DNA of 64,000 nt. It comes from Bromus sterilis (Eukaryota; Streptophyta; Magnoliopsida; Poales; Poaceae). Positions 11,875 through 23,026 of this stretch are shown piece by piece. The first letter of the stretch is position 1. Every line of letters starts with the position of its first letter. The DNA lies in assembly GCA_950022295.1 (NCBI GenBank), contig OX465598.1, positions 67,750,001 through 67,814,000 of the forward strand. The letters are read 5' to 3'. The notes under the pieces are model-generated. The model was not told the origin of the DNA. It searched no databases and saw nothing but the letters and a program-made list of their open reading frames with translations. The position numbers and the translations under genes are program-made.

Positions 11875-14800
11875 ATGGACATCTCCGCCGGCGGCGGAGG
11901 CAACTCGCTGCCCACCACGGGCGCCGACGGCTCGAAGCGCCGCGTCTGCTACTTCTACGACGCGGAGGTGGGCAACTACTACTACGGGCAGGGCCACCCG
12001 ATGAAGCCGCACCGCATCCGCATGACCCACGCCCTGCTCGCCCACTACGGCCTCCTCGACGAGATGCAGGTGCTCAAGCCGCACCCCGCCCGCGACCGCG
12101 ACCTCTGCCGCTTCCACGCCGACGACTACGTCTCCTTCCTCCGCTCCGTCACCCCGGAGACGCAGCAGGACCAGATCCGCGCCCTCAAGCGCTTCAACGT
12201 CGGCGAGGACTGCCCCGTCTTCGACGGCCTCTACAGCTTCTGCCAGACCTACGCCGGCGGCTCCGTCGGCGGCGCCGTCAAGCTCAACCACGGCCACGAC
12301 ATCGCCATCAACTGGGCCGGCGGACTCCACCACGCCAAGAAGTGCGAGGCCTCCGGTTTCTGCTACGTCAACGACATCGTCCTCGCCATCCTCGAGCTCC
12401 TCAAATACCACCAGGTATATCTGCAGTGCCACCTTTTCTAATCTAATCTAATCTATCACCCCTTGTTCGCCTCAATTTCGCAACAAATTAATCTGTTAAT
12501 AATTTACGATTGCAGCGTGTTCTGTATGTGGATATTGATATCCACCATGGGGACGGTGTGGAGGAGGCGTTTTACACCACGGACAGGGTGATGACAGTCT
12601 CGTTCCACAAGTTTGGGGATTATTTCCCGGGGACAGGAGACATCCGTGATGTTGGCCACTCCAAGGGGAAGTATTACTCCCTTAATGTCCCATTGGATGA
12701 TGGCATCGATGACGAGAGCTACCAATCGTTGTTCAAGCCGATCATGGGTAAGGTCATGGAGATTTTCCGCCCTGGCGCGGTGGTGCTCCAGTGCGGAGCA
12801 GATTCCTTGTCGGGTGACAGGTTGGGCTGCTTCAACCTATCCATTAAGGGCCACGCGGAATGCGTGAGATTCATGAGGTCCTTCAATGTCCCGGTTTTGC
12901 TTCTTGGTGGTGGTGGTTATACCATAAGAAACGTGGCACGATGTTGGTGCTATGAGGTATATAAAGAGGAGGAAATTTTCATGCAAAAACACATTTTGTA
13001 GAGACTTCTCGTATGCATTATTGTACCTATTCCAGTTTCCTTTTCTCATTAATTGCATTTAGAATATCCGATTGTGTGAAATAAGAAAATTATTCTGTAG
13101 CACCAACACCTAGCCATGTAGTATATGATTTATCATGGATACACCGGTTCGCCAAAGTGGCTTGACATTTATGAGTAATTATGTGAAAATATCATTTTAT
13201 ACAAACTTATTTCCCTTCTACATATGCTACTAGTGCTCCCATGGCTTGGGATGCTACCGTGCTCCAAAGCAATGGGAGAGAAAAACCTAAAAGTCGTAAA
13301 CATATCATGAAAAAAATAGAGCAGATGTGAATTGGCACCCTGTTATCTACCATAACCCAGAGTTTCAAATGGACTAACTGTTGTAATGTTAGGAAATGTA
13401 TTAAGAAATTGATAGGACCACTGGCAGGGCTTGATAGTATTAACACAACAAAGCTCATGTATATGAATAGTATATAGAATAAGGTGTTATACTTTTGGAT
13501 GAAACAGTGCATAAATATTGGATGATATCATGAAAATAAATTATGTGTAGAATTTAGAGTATGTGCCGTGCTCGACCAGTAGACATATTTACTGCTTGTG
13601 TGTAGTTATTGCTGATTTTCATAAAATGCTTGTAATGTTATTTTTTACACAAGCATAGTTTTATTTACTGTTCAGTAATCATTAGGTTCCTATTTTCTGT
13701 ATTGCAAAAGACGTGTAATGATTATTCCTTTCATTTTTTACTTATATATCTGTCTATGTACAGTTGATTATTTATACAGAAAAATTAGAAAGTAATACAG
13801 TATATAATATGAAAACAGAGAGGCATTTTATTGTTTGGTGGTTCTTTTGCCTTATCTACATATATATTAATTCAGTTTTCACAAACTCAATTACTGATAT
13901 TCCTTTTTCACCCTTTGTTTGAGCAGACAGGAGTTGCACTTGGTCATGAGCTTACTGACAAGATGCCATTGAATGAGTATTATGAGTATTTTGGTCCAGA
14001 TTATACTCTTCATGTTGCACCAAGTAACATGGAGAACAAAAACACACACCGGCAATTGGATGAAATAAGATCAAGACTTCTAGACAATCTTACAAAACTC
14101 CGACATGCTCCTAGTGTCCAGTTTCAAGAACGACCTCCTGAGGCCGAGCAACCAGAGGTGATCTTTCGATCGAGTAACTATTTTCTTTTTCTGGCATATA
14201 TCAGATACAATAATAATGGCTTTCACACCCTTGCGCTAGAACGACACTGACCATTTTTGTTGAGAGTGAATGCTGACTTTTGTTATGCTCAAGTGCTTAT
14301 TATCCTAGCGGAAACTGCAAGGACCACATATCTGAAATTTGTGTATATATATATATGGGGGAAAACACCACTTTACACTCTTAAAATATTGGGTAGGCTC
14401 ACATAACCCCTGAACTAGTTTTTGTCTCGCTCAACTCCCTAAAGATCTTATTCCAGATCATTTATCCTGGATGGAAGACATATAGCCGGTTTTGCATGCA
14501 TGGAAGCCACCTCACCTTCTTCCTTCCTAACCCTCTCTCTCAACTCCTGCCCTGCTCTGTGTGGCCGTTGTGCTCCAAGCCTGCTGTCACATCTTCCCAG
14601 TTGCGCCTCAATCTGGGCATTTGGTATTAACCAAAATTTTGTTTAGTTAATTTTGGTATTTTTAAAAATTTGGTTGGACAAATGACAACCGAAAATAGCA
14701 TGCAAAATTAGAAAACGGTTTGCACCGAGTCACCGACCATGTCAAAGTAATTGATCGTGCCTAGCATCCCTTGCACCCTATGGATATAAACAATCCAGTT

Positions 14801-17800
14801 CTTTAACCCCTTTTACCAAACCAGGCGAGTTGGTACTAAAATAGACAAGCAACAGATGTTCATACAACCTACACCGGCCATCCATTGCACTTTAGGCCTT
14901 GCATGCAAGTGGTCATGTCGGCCCAAGGGAATCTCACACTTTTTTTTTTCTGAACACGAGTCCCATGCACGCTAGACACCATGTGATTGCATACAACCCT
15001 CTATTACGTGCCGAAACTGCTACCTGCCAAACATGTGATTGCAGTTTAGTATGTGGACTAGTGAGCTTGTGTGTTAGGCTTTGTGCTAAAGCATGCCTCA
15101 GTTTGTACGATGAATTCGGTTTTAAGAAGCAGAAATCGAATTCTACCAAAATAAATTCGGTTTTTACAAGTAATAACCGAATAATCAACCAACAAATAAA
15201 ATAAACGAAAATTCGGTTAATTCAGTGTTTCGGTTCGGCTTTCGGTTGCTCCGTTTTTATGCCCACCCCTAGCCCCCATCAATCCATCATCTTGTTGGCT
15301 CCTTCCCCTTGATGATGCGCAGAACATATCCAAAAGGACCCAATTAGCGCACTCTAATGACATGGAAATTGTTCGTTCAAATAACTACAGCCCAACTAGA
15401 GCAGTCCAATCAATCATTACTCAAGAAAAGTAATTATTTCCTGAGAGCCTGAGACAGTTTATGAATGAGTCAGTGTAAGGAAATGCATCCTCGCAAACAC
15501 CTTCTCTGCAAACATGAAGTTTGTTTGGGATCTCTGCACGGTGTATCAAACATGTGCCCAGCAAATCACATAAAAAATCAAGAACCATATAGGACAATGA
15601 TGTGCGCACCAAAACAAGATATTGGTAAAACTCTGGGAACAGCGAGCTGTGGGTACTGGTAGTGGCTCAGGCTGTGGTGTCATGAGGTGGTCTAGTGACG
15701 GTTGTGGCAATGTCGACTTGGAGGTGCTTGGAGGCAACAAGCTACAAAGACAATAGCTGCAAAAGTGGTATTTGGGAGAATGGGGTTTGAATGCTGTAAA
15801 GGATGAAGTTATGGGAGTGTGACTCGGATGGATAGAGAGGAAAAAAGTGAGGTAGAAGGATATGAGATGCGAACCATACCACAATTCATGTTCTCAGAAC
15901 CACCTTCCAAAACTGCTCTAGGGGATTAATTGGTCCACCACCAGTCATCAATAGTTTAGAGGGCTAGGTTAGACAATTAATAGTTTTGAGCATCGTGAAT
16001 AGTTTGAGGTGGTAAAGTGGATTTTTTTTGTAAATATAAGTATAGTGATTAACAAAAGCTAGTAGATGGACTTTTTCGGTTTGAAAAAGGTCAGATTACC
16101 ATTTCGATGCCAATCCTTGCCCTCATGCATTCTCAGTCTGGCCTGGATGAACACTGAAAGTACGGATATTCAGATCATCCTTGCCTAATTTACTTATTTC
16201 TTCATTTGTCTGTGCATATTATGTCTTTGGTCCATTGTTTGTGGGAGTAGTAAGTCTGCCCATTTGATTACCTTTTTAGAAAGTTCTTTGCCCATTTCAT
16301 GCAGCCAACTAATGCTTCTCGCTGTTATGAGTATGGACACTGCTCCAAATTAAGCTGTTATTTTGTTAAGTTGGACCGTCTTTGAAGTAATTGGCATGTA
16401 TACTGCTGCAAATTATATCTTTAATATTTAAATCAACATTGTCAGATATTTTTCGAGTCAGGCTAAGACCAATGGGTTCATTGGTAGGGGCTATTGCATT
16501 TGTCTTGCTACCATGGAACCATGTTTGTGCATGATACTGTTATTTTGGTATTAGCTCCAGATGTGATCACTAATGCTCATTGACTGTAGTTGTAGTTCTG
16601 GAAGCAGCATGGTTAACACTCATCATATATTGTCTAAGTTGCATTTGTGTTGGGTGCAGCAAGATGAAGATCAAGAGAATCCCGATGAAAGGCATCATGC
16701 TGACTCTGATATGGAAATGGATGATGTGAAGCATGTGGAGGACTCTGAAAGGTGTTCTTTTTATTTGGTTCCTCAATCGTTCAGGCAGTTATTATAGCAA
16801 TACCATGTATTCTGATGCATGCCATTTTCTCCTGTAGGAGGAGCAGTACTCAGAATAGAGTTAAGAGAGAATCTGCTGAAACTGGGGTGACAGCGGATCA
16901 GGTACTTTACTTCTATTTTAACTTGTACTGATTCAAATAATATATGCATAAAGTTACGATTGTTTTGGTATATAAGGCATGCTTGCATACATCTAATTAG
17001 CAATAGTTATATATAATTCATGCTGCTGTTTATCCTTTTTATTTTAACCGGCAAACAGTAGGAGAGGTTGAGAAGCTCCTACTGCATTAGACTGATAAAT
17101 AAGTAGTAAGAGTTTATGTACAAGTTGCTGTCTATCTCTTGAAGAGTGGTCATATATTATGCCTTTTCCACAGAAACCATGTTTATGGTTGGGGGCTGTA
17201 AGAGACATCCATGGAGAGTTTTATGCATTGTCCAGCATTTGGAATTTTAATCTTGGTCGCATAGGCACTTCTGAATCTTTGGAAGTTACATGTCCAATAT
17301 GTCAAATTAAGCATCAGTAATTAGAACAGTTTAAGTGAATTAAAACCCCAAAATGTTGTGATTGTATATTGCTCACAGTGTTGTGTTATGTTAGCGTCCT
17401 ATGGAAAAGCTTTAGTGACGAAAATCCATATTTTAAAGGCTGTATTAATATGCAGCAAAAAAACACTTGACCTCCAGGACTAGCCATTGGTGGCATTTAG
17501 TAAAGAAAGCTGAGTGATATATTATGCCTTTTTCCAGAAACATGTTCATAGTTGGGTGCTGTAAACGGCATCCATGGAGAGTCTGGTTCTGGGAATTAGG
17601 TCACAGGAGTAGTATAGTTATTGAATGGACTTTTGGGCCATGCATCGGGCAGTTAAATGCTGTATTAAAAAGTGCCTGTCAGTATTCTTTATTTTCTGTT
17701 GTAGTATTTGTGCTGATTGTTCTGTTCCTAGACTGTCAAAGGCCATCCTTACCTTACGCGCTTAATAGGTCAAGCGAGATTCTTGCAATTAAAACTGTGA

Positions 17801-18822
17801 TGTCAGGTTGTATGGGTGATTGACAAAGGGGTTGCAACCCAGGACCTTGGCACTTGCTGCCATGTGGATAGGTTGCCAATGGCAGCAAAAGGAAATAAAT
17901 AGATGTAGGAGGGATGGGTGGGGGTTAGTAGTAGTTTCTGCTTTATTGATAGTGAACTAGGAGGCAGGTATGTAGGTCTGCTTGATTTGTAGTAAACTAG
18001 GAGGTAGGCATATATAGCCTACATACATGGCTATTGATGGAAAGCGTTGATGTGAGACCTAAGCAAACTAAGAAATGTGGGAAAACCATTGTGGATATCA
18101 AGTCCATCTCCAAGAATTTAAAGGAAACAAATCAAATCCTAACACAAAGGGATTGAGGATTACCTCTAAAGCCTTGGCCACTTGCTTACCTGCTGATTCC
18201 GCATTTCGTGTAAACTTGTGCTTGGGCATACGGCGGTTTGTGGATCCCAGATGCATAACATTAAGTTACTAACGTTTATATGGCTATATAAGGTCAGTAA
18301 TTTCTGGCGGTATGCAGAACTCGTGTACTGTCTATACATCAAGGGCCTCTGTTTGTTGGCCTAATTGTAAAAGACCATTGTTCATGTATGAATTTACAAG
18401 GGTTTTGTAGATATGTATCATTTATTGTGCAATTGGTTTATTGGTATGCTGCAGGATGGTAATGGAGTAGCTTTGGAACAAGTGAGGGGCACAGAACCTG
18501 TGGCTGATGGAGTTGGCTCCTCAAAACAAACCCTTGTAAGTCTTCTCTTGTTATGTGTGTACTTAGTATTGGAAGAATACATGCACATTGCACACAACAA
18601 GAACTCTAGCACACACGCCCATTGCACATTGGTACTGCTATGTACCGCATTTTTTTCTAAGTCCTAGATCGCACTCTGACCACAACTACCTCTCTGTTTG
18701 ATTGTCATCTATAGCCTATTGGTGCAAGTTCGATGGTCATAGACGAGCCAGCTGTTGTCAGGGTTGAGCCAGAGAAATCAAACAAATTACAGGAACAACA
18801 AGCATCACATCAGAAACCATGA
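11875..18822 (+). CDS. HDA19: Class I histone deacetylase (RPD3/HDA19 type), 7 exons
   Basis: The product (518 aa predicted) removes acetyl groups from histone lysines in nuclear corepressor complexes. Exons are 11875-12414, 12516-12956, 13927-14157, 16660-16751, 16838-16901, 18455-18535 and 18715-18822. All introns are GT-AG and the phases join without a break to TGA at 18820-18822. The catalytic domain spans about residues 20-330. The tandem histidines are H152 and H153, zinc ligands are D186 or D188, H190 and D276, and the transition-state tyrosine is Y315. All are offset by 12 from human HDAC1. The tail (about 405-518) is acidic, then basic, and poorly conserved, as in plant HDA19/rice HDAC1. 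Exon 1 uses almost only G/C-ending codons and later exons do not, a known grass gradient. Introns 3 (2502 bp) and 5 (1553 bp) hold repeat DNA. No inactivating change was seen. HDA6-type is a less likely alternative. Confidence 0.96.
14358..16030. mobile_element. Possible long-inverted-repeat element in HDAC intron 3
   Basis: The left end reads CACCACTTTACACTCTTAAA and the reverse complement of the right end reads ATCCACTTTACCACCTCAAA. Both then continue with similar AAC/CTATT blocks for roughly 100 bp. The TIR length suggests a Mutator-like element. I could not find a clean 9-bp duplication because the left flank is a TA run. Boundaries are approximate. Confidence 0.35.
14608..15270. mobile_element. 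Possible nested hAT remnant in HDAC intron 3
   Basis: The right end is ATGCCCACCCCTA, the reverse complement of the common hAT terminus TAGGGGTGGGCAT. The left end has CTGGGCATTTGG, a partial match. Flanks GCCTCAAT and GCCCCCAT agree at 6 of 8 bases, compatible with a decayed 8-bp duplication. Inside are many TTCGGTT/AACCGAA motifs. Support is modest. Confidence 0.35.
17151..17584 (+). repeat. Direct repeat pair inside HDAC intron 5
   Basis: About 70 bp at 17151-17220 is repeated with changes at 17515-17584. Both include GATATATTATGCC-like, GGTTGGG(G/T)GCTGTAA and CATCCATGGAGAGT phrases. This looks like a local duplication within the intron. No function is apparent. Confidence 0.55.
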
Positions 18823-19511
18823 GCGCCCCTTGACGTAGCAACTTATGCATCTGTGCAGCCCATTGACTCCATTGGACAAGCCCGTCGGCATCAACAAGTT
18901 AGCTACCAGAATCCAAGATGGTTTGTGTGCCTTCAGAGCTGGCACTATATTCGTGACTTTGACACACATGATAGTTGATTCGTCAGCGCCATTTTTAGAA
19001 CTAATTTAAGTCTGGGGCCTGTAGAGCAGTGAAGTTAGTAATGCAGTACATTCCAATCAAATGCTTCTGGGGAGATGACATTCCGGCATATTGTTACTTA
19101 GCAGTGTATAGCTAGGCGAAGGCTTCGTTCTGGTGGGAGCTGGTTTCTCTCACTGCAAAAGGGTAGTCTCTTAGCTGGTTAGGAGGGATACCGGTTACTG
19201 TGTTTTTCAGTGTCAAGTCTGTTTTATAAAAATTTATTGCATTCGTAATGCATGTGCATTGTTGAATTTTCTCTTATTCAGCCATTATTCTCCTTAGCAT
19301 CTAATTGATGAAATAATCATTTCTCTATGATCATGGTTGAGAAGATTACTTTTATTGATTCTATACTTTGATCTAGCCGGCTTACAACTGGCCATAGGAA
19401 AAAAACATGCAGATTGTTGCGCCAATCGTGTCCGATGGCCATCGCCAAGCCTCTGGTGCGCATCGTTGCTGCTTCTCTGCACGCAGCGCAATCACATCTG
19501 CTAGTTAGTTG
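18823..19511 (+). other. HDAC 3' UTR and downstream spacer
   Basis: The 3' UTR follows the stop codon and probably ends between about 19,200 and 19,280, where AT-rich TTTATAAAAATTTATTGC occurs. No unambiguous poly(A) signal can be chosen. On the minus strand an AATAAAAGTAATC lies near 19,345 and could mark the 3' end of a lost minus-strand transcript. I found no convincing coding frame for one. Confidence 0.4.
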
Positions 19512-19519
19512 CTCCAAGT

Positions 19520-20392
19520 CAGTGGCGGATCCAGAAATTTAATATTGGGTGTTCAATTTTTTTTCACCCTAACAGAGGAGCCAATTGGTTCACAACAATG
19601 CAAATTGTTTACTAGCAACAATATCTCAAAAAATTCAGACTTGAGACTTCAAAGATGGAGGGGATCCCTGTTCAGTTTTCACCTTGAGTTGGGGCGTTGG
19701 AGTTGGAACATTGAGGAGCTTCTCCCCGGCGTCTACGACTGCGGCGGCGGCTGCCGTGATCCTCTCTGGTGCCGCGGCGCTTTGTCCCGAACTCAAACTG
19801 GGGCGTCGCTCCTCCCCACTGGCGGATGCGAGCATGGTGCATCTGCTAGGGCACTGGGCGTGGGCGACTTGTCCGTGTCTTTCACAGAAACGACGAGGAG
19901 CTCCTCCATCCTGGAACGATGTGGTCGCTACTCGGTGAGTCTCTTCCTCTCGTACAGAGTACAGTCGTACTCGTGGACAAAAAAGAGCAGGCTGAGTGCT
20001 CACGGGCTGCTAAACAATGGGCTAATTGGGCCTATAGCCTCATATATTTTATAAGCCTATATAATACTCCCTCCGTTCCTAGATATAAGGTGTATAGTTT
20101 TTGGCACGGAAATTAAAGAACACGCGTTGAGAAAAAATTACACCAGGTTTGAACGGGATTACATCTAGCTAATTGACGTGAGAAAGTAGAGGGGTTTGCA
20201 AGAGATAAGGAAATGTGATCAAATCTCTAAAAAATTTGTCGAGATGAGTGTTGCAATGCAATACACCCTATATTATGGATTTTTTCTCAAAAAACTATAC
20301 ACCTTACATCTAGGAACGGAGGAAATATATTTTTTGCAGATTATTTTGGGTGTACATCTGTACACCCATGACCAGGAATGGGTCCGCCTCTG
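19520..20392. mobile_element. hAT-type transposon with 8-bp target duplication
   Basis: Termini are CAGTGGCGGATCCA and, inverted, CAGAGGCGGACCCA. The 8-bp sequence CTCCAAGT flanks both ends exactly (19512-19519 and 20393-20400). No transposase is present. A GC-rich segment (about 19,690-19,940) with gene-like composition lies inside and may be captured host DNA (inference). A Stowaway MITE is nested at 20067-20325. Confidence 0.85.
20067..20325. mobile_element. Stowaway MITE
   Basis: Inverted termini CTCCCTCCGTTCCTAGATAT and its near-complement ATCTAGGAACGGAGGAAA are flanked by TA on both sides. The length of 259 bp fits Tc1/Mariner-derived MITEs. It is inserted in the hAT element. Confidence 0.88.
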
Positions 20393-20451
20393 CTCCAAGT
20401 TACCAGCCTCACAAGAGGAAGGCGACCAACTAATAAACTATGAAATCTTCT

Positions 20452-20755
20452 ATTTTTTTTAGAGCACGGTAGCGCCCACATACACGAGCACAAACTCACC
20501 CTTATGAACGTACACATGCATATCGTATTTATATGAGCATCTTTGTAATACTAAATTGACACGCTATCTTGAGATTGATGAAGTCATCATAGTCGTCTCG
20601 TAATCGACGGAAACGTTTTCTTTCACTGGAAGCACATCCCCGAAAGACTTGAAATAAATTCAGGAAATGCTTGCGTCAATGTCAAATCTGGGACTTAAAC
20701 TCTGATGGGTTGGGAATACAACTATCCTTCTAACCAACTCAACCACACCTGTTTC
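20452..20755 (-). mobile_element. tRNA-derived SINE
   Basis: On the minus strand the head reads GTGTGGTTGAGTTGGTTAGA (box A-like), followed by AGAGTTTAAGTCCC (box B-like, consensus GGTTCAAGTCC). The element ends with GTGCTCTAAAAAAAATA. The short sequence CTTCT lies outside both ends and may be part of a target duplication. The internal promoter boxes indicate a pol III-transcribed SINE and not a functional tRNA gene. Confidence 0.55.
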
Positions 20756-20759
20756 CTTC

Positions 20760-21080
20760 TTTTTGGAGGCATGGGTGGTGCCTTTTTTTAAAAGGCACAC
20801 GACGTGCCTCTTCTTTACAGGCACGCGGTGTGCTTCTCGTGAAAGCAGATTTGTGCTTCTTCTTTTTTATTTTTTTATTTTTCCATCAAAATGTAAAGAA
20901 AAACCGCACAAAAACCGGAAAAGCCAAAAACACACAAACGAAAGACCCATCTAAACACTAAAAATATGTACACAAAAGCAAAAAATAAAATGAAATGCCA
21001 AGGGAACGCTCAACACGCGACACGCGGCGCGCTATCAACCCACCAAACGATCACTACGCGGGCCTTCTAAGGAGCGCTCC
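20760..21080. repeat. GTGCCTC-motif repeat block
   Basis: The block contains AGGCACACGACGTGCCTC and AGGCACGCGGTGTGCTTCTC, an A-rich stretch, and AACACGCGACACGCGGCGCG. It shares this order with the blocks at 11,210 and 26,950. It is an unclassified, possibly Mutator-like Triticeae repeat. Confidence 0.55.
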
Positions 21081-21098
21081 TTAATTAATTGCTTTGTA

Positions 21099-23024
21099 CT
21101 CCTTCCGTTGTTAGAATTATGCCCTAGAGGAAATAATAAAATATTTTATTATAATTTCAGGTTCATTATTGATGTATATTTCTGTGCTATAACTGCAATG
21201 GCCTATGCGGAGGTTTGCCAAGTGCTACAACTGCAATGGCCTATGCAGGCGTGGAGTATAAACACAAAGTGTTCTTAGTCTGCCTCTAGTACTAACCTAT
21301 GTGTTATGGATGTCATGTTTTCCTGACATGGGGCATTGAATATGCCGGTAATACATGGGAGCACATTATTGCCAGAACAAGGGTGCTGAGCCGACCTAAA
21401 TGTACGATTTGCTTTGAGATGAAATTTTCTTTGAGATTTCATCATCAATGTATTATGAGTTAAATCATAAGACGAGTTGACATTCGCATGTATCCTTATA
21501 AACCATGAGAATGTTAAGTAACTACATACTCGAAGGTGTACGGTGACTGCGTTCTAACACCACCCGTTACAGGTGTGGCAATAACGACATTGCTCCTGTA
21601 TACTTGAGAGTATGTCTAGGGACTTGATGATTCATGTTGAGATTTTCTCCTCCCGTTAAGAAGAGATATTCTTTTGGTCCCTCTCGGTATTACGTATCCG
21701 CCAACATCCGGCTGGATACTTTGTGAATAGATCACAGAGATACAGAATACGTGAACGAGAAAAGAACAAAACCGATATGAGGATAATTGGTATAATGATT
21801 AACGAGTTGGTCATCCAGATACCTATATAATCTCACCTCATATTTTGTAAAGTATCGCGAAGCAAGGGGATTGACATGTCAACCAGAGGTTCACTCGAAT
21901 TCATATTCGTGTAGGTGCGGGAACCATTATGGGTGTTCATGGCTTCGCTATTGGTTATTGATCCGGAGGAAATCCAGTTTCTGGTTCATGTCCGTATTCT
22001 ACCGAACATATGGGGTCACTCACTTAAGGTGGTATATTTGTTTAGTACTAGCGTGATAGGAGCACGAGTATAACACACCAGAAAAGTTTTGAAGTGATTG
22101 AGATTTAACCGGAGAGAAAATCGGAATCTTTTCGGGGCACCGGTAAAGTACCGGGAAGGGTTTTAAGAAAACTAGGTAAAATCGGAGGGCCGGAAAATTT
22201 CTGGGATGATATAAATATGTTTAATATTTATTTATTGTGAATTTACAAATTGTTTTGTAATTAATAAAATAGATTTAATATCAATGGCCCCCTCTCACTT
22301 GGAAGATCCAAGTGGGGAGGGAGCACTTGGACCAAATAAGCCCATGGGGGGAGGCGCCCTAGGAGGAAGCTTCCTCTGCCCTTGGCCGACCCTATAGAGG
22401 TAGGGAAACCCTAGGGTTCCACCCCTAGGGCTTCCTCCTCCTACAAGGTTCCCTCCTTCCCTCCCCTCTATAAATAGATGAGGAGGGGGACCCCCCCAAT
22501 ATATGAATTTGACAAGATAGTCTTGCCCCCGGGCTGCCCCTCTCTCTTCTCCATTATATCTAATCTCCACCTTAGCCGAAGGGCTGCTCCTCCCTCCTCT
22601 CTACTCCGGCGGCACCGAGCTCTGGACGGCGGAGCCTTGCTGGATCTACTACACCGTACGTGTGGATCAACCGTAGAGAGATCGGTGTTCGATCTTTGTT
22701 CGAGAGACTTCTGCATCTTCTTTCATGGGCTAGATCTGTTCGGGGGAGGTCACACAGATCAGATCTGTTCGAGGGGTTGTGCTAGTTTAAACTTCTCCAA
22801 CTCTTCATCAACATTTTCCGCTGCGAGAGTACATCCGTTGAACAGTTGTAAGGTAACAAGATCGCTATCTTTGTATGCATCAAGCTAGATCATTTCTTGG
22901 AACTTGGTTTCATAATGCCGATTTTTTTTCTACTCTGAATCCCAACACCCATGCCATAATTCTTGTCATAGTTTTAATTCAAATTTAAACTAAAACTATG
23001 ACAAGAATTATGGGACAGAGGGGG
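21099..23024. mobile_element. Stowaway MITE split by a solo LTR
   Basis: The left 10 bases CTCCTTCCGT (preceded by TA) and the right part from 22953 belong to one palindromic MITE. The right part holds ATAATTCTTGTCATAGTTTT and its complement and ends GGGACAGAGGGGG before TA. The solo LTR 21109-22947 separates them. Flanking TCCGT and CCCAT differ by two transitions and are compatible with an aged 5-bp duplication. Confidence 0.75.
21109..22947 (+). repeat. Copia solo LTR of BARE-1/WIS/Angela type
   Basis: It starts TGTTAGAATTATGCCCTAGA and ends TGAATCCCAACA. The 1839-bp length and the ATGCCCTAGAGG signature fit the BARE-1/WIS/Angela LTR. A TATA box (CTATAAATAGATGAGG) lies near 22,466 in a GC-rich promoter-like region. 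There is no internal domain or second LTR. Frames such as 22,478-22,888 are within the LTR and are not genes. Confidence 0.82.
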
Positions 23025-23026
23025 TA

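Noticed and set aside
11525..12446. Long frames on both strands overlapping the first exon of the deacetylase gene
   Set aside because: They result from GC-rich sequence with few stops. Only the frame starting at 11875 matches a protein family and joins the later exons.
13207..13512. Frames inside the introns of the deacetylase gene (also 13,831-14,250 as a whole, 14,899-15,204, 15,546-15,884, 17,524-17,823)
   Set aside because: They have no domain match and lie in intron or repeat DNA. The real coding part of 13,831-14,250 is only 13,927-14,157.
20670..20755. Possible tRNA gene, suggested by tRNA-like promoter boxes
   Set aside because: No cloverleaf can be closed and an A-rich tail follows, so a SINE fits better.
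22295..22888. GC-rich frames within the copia solo LTR
   Set aside because: They lie within the LTR promoter and leader region. No similarity to a host protein was seen.
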